Positions 5,649 through 6,452 of a stretch of 6,452 bases of DNA are shown here, piece by piece. The notes under the pieces were generated by a model. The model was not told the DNA's origin, did not search any database, and saw only the letters and a list, made by a program, of their open reading frames with translations. The position numbers were made by a program, and so were the translations under genes. The DNA is from Planctomycetota bacterium. Lineage in GTDB: Bacteria; Planctomycetota; Phycisphaerae; WQYP01. The DNA lies in the NCBI GenBank assembly GCA_021799715.1, contig JAJYZY010000130.1:1-6452 (forward strand). Direction: 5' to 3'. How positions within the stretch are numbered: the first letter of the stretch is position 1; each line of letters starts with the position of its first letter.

Positions 5649-6401
5649 ATGTTGGTTGGTGATAAAGCAGTGATGGGTCCAGTTGAACTTACGGTGCGGG
5701 ATCTTGCCGGCATGCTGGAGTTTTATCAGCGGAGCATCGGGCTGAAACTGCTGCAACGCACGGGCAATATCGCGTCGTTGGGCGTATCGGATCAGGTTCT
5801 GCTGACGCTGCTTGAGGATCGGCAGGCCAGACATCCGGGGCGCACGACCGGTTTATACCATGTTGCCATTCTGCTTCCGTCCCGCGTTGCCCTGGCCAGG
5901 CAATTGAATCATCTGGTGAAAACGGGAGTATATTTGCAGGGTGCGGCGGATCATCTGGTCAGTGAAGCGCTGTATCTGGCGGACCCCGAAGGCAACGGCC
6001 TGGAACTGTACCGCGACCGCCCCCGTTCGCAGTGGCCGCACGAGCATGGACAATTACGCATGGCCAGTGATCCATTGGATATCGATGGATTACTCGCGGA
6101 GCCGCAGTTGCATTCGGAGCCTTGGAACGGTCTGCCGGATGGGACCGTCATGGGGCATGTGCATTTGCGGGTTTCGGATCTGCCGGACGCTGAGAACTTT
6201 TATCGCACGGTGCTGGGAATGGACATCATGGTGCGGTTCGGTCATTCGGCGAGTTTCCTTTCCTACGGCGGGTATCACCATCATATCGGCATAAATACCT
6301 GGGGAAGTCTGGGCCGCCCGCCGGCTCCCACCGGATCACAGGGGCTTAAAGCGGATGTTCCGGCAAATTGCGGTGCCTCGCATCGCGATTGTGAGCAGTA
6401 A
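5649..6401 (+). CDS. VOC family protein, CatE-like two-domain ring-cleavage dioxygenase/glyoxalase fold, atypical C-terminus
   Basis: Vicinal-oxygen-chelate protein of 250 residues; its closest recognisable type is CatE-like catechol-2,3-dioxygenase homologues, usually about 285 residues. The start at 5649 has GGAG 5 nt upstream; an in-frame ATG at 5610 lies at the predicted -10 box and is rejected. The N-terminal VOC domain (about 8-122) has VELTVRDLAGMLEFYQRSIG, TTGLYHVAILLPSR, and SEALYLADPEGNGLELYRDR at 105-124. The linker carries the family's RPRSQWPHEHGQLRMASDPLD. The second domain (about 168 onward) starts MGHVHLRVSDLPDAENFY, with probable metal ligand His170, and continues to GGYHHHIGINTW, with His in 210-212 as the second ligand. 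After TGSQGL (about 228-233) family similarity stops, and 17 unrelated residues rich in Cys and charged side chains lead to TAA. The last strands, and any third ligand there, are missing. Substrate is not deducible; catechol cleavage is a family-level guess. Confidence 0.85.
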   Translation: MLVGDKAVMGPVELTVRDLAGMLEFYQRSIGLKLLQRTGNIASLGVSDQVLLTLLEDRQARHPGRTTGLYHVAILLPSRVALARQLNHLVKTGVYLQGAADHLVSEALYLADPEGNGLELYRDRPRSQWPHEHGQLRMASDPLDIDGLLAEPQLHSEPWNGLPDGTVMGHVHLRVSDLPDAENFYRTVLGMDIMVRFGHSASFLSYGGYHHHIGINTWGSLGRPPAPTGSQGLKADVPANCGASHRDCEQ

Positions 6402-6452
6402 AATCAACGGTTTTTGCGTCTTGCGGGCAGCTTCTTTCTCGTGGCTACCTGC

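Overview
The window reads as bacterial chromosome from a hopanoid-making, PEP-CTERM-using organism. The combination of squalene-hopene cyclase, a subtilase-like secreted protein with a PPC-like domain and a PEP-CTERM tail, and moderate-to-high GC fits Planctomycetota (Phycisphaerae-like) or a neighbouring PVC lineage best. That placement is inference; no rRNA or marker gene is present.

Layout: (1) 1-1238, + strand: the C-terminal two thirds of a squalene-hopene cyclase, cut by the window edge. (2) 1239-1530: gene-free spacer with a dyad and a small hairpin, probably the control region of the next gene. (3) 1531-3234, +: a secreted S8-like serine peptidase with a signal peptide and PEP-CTERM anchor, and with substitutions at two normally conserved active-site positions. 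(4) 3235-3506: gene-free spacer between convergent genes. (5) 3507-4259, -: a classical SDR oxidoreductase with a clear sigma70-type promoter overlapped by a dyad. (6) 4351-4469: a 119-bp non-coding element with 23-bp terminal inverted repeats and a perfect 8-bp target duplication (TGTTGTGA), i.e. a MITE, lying between the SDR promoter and the next gene. (7) 4508-4987, -: an Rrf2-family regulator, probably linked to the SDR. (8) about 5050-5510: a decaying stretch that ends in the tail of a second PEP-CTERM protein interrupted by an in-frame TAG, followed by a strong hairpin. (9) 5649-6401, +: a two-domain VOC (CatE-like) protein with promoter and ribosome binding site, whose last part looks truncated or frameshifted.

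Functional links: the cyclase makes hopanoids for the membrane, and the peptidase is exported and sorted by an exosortase that is not in this window. Rrf2 plus SDR plus CatE-like VOC could be a small stress or aromatic-compound response group, but only the Rrf2-SDR co-orientation supports this. I see no complete new multi-gene system. The most notable items are the MITE next to the SDR promoter, the PEP-CTERM relic, and the altered peptidase active site.
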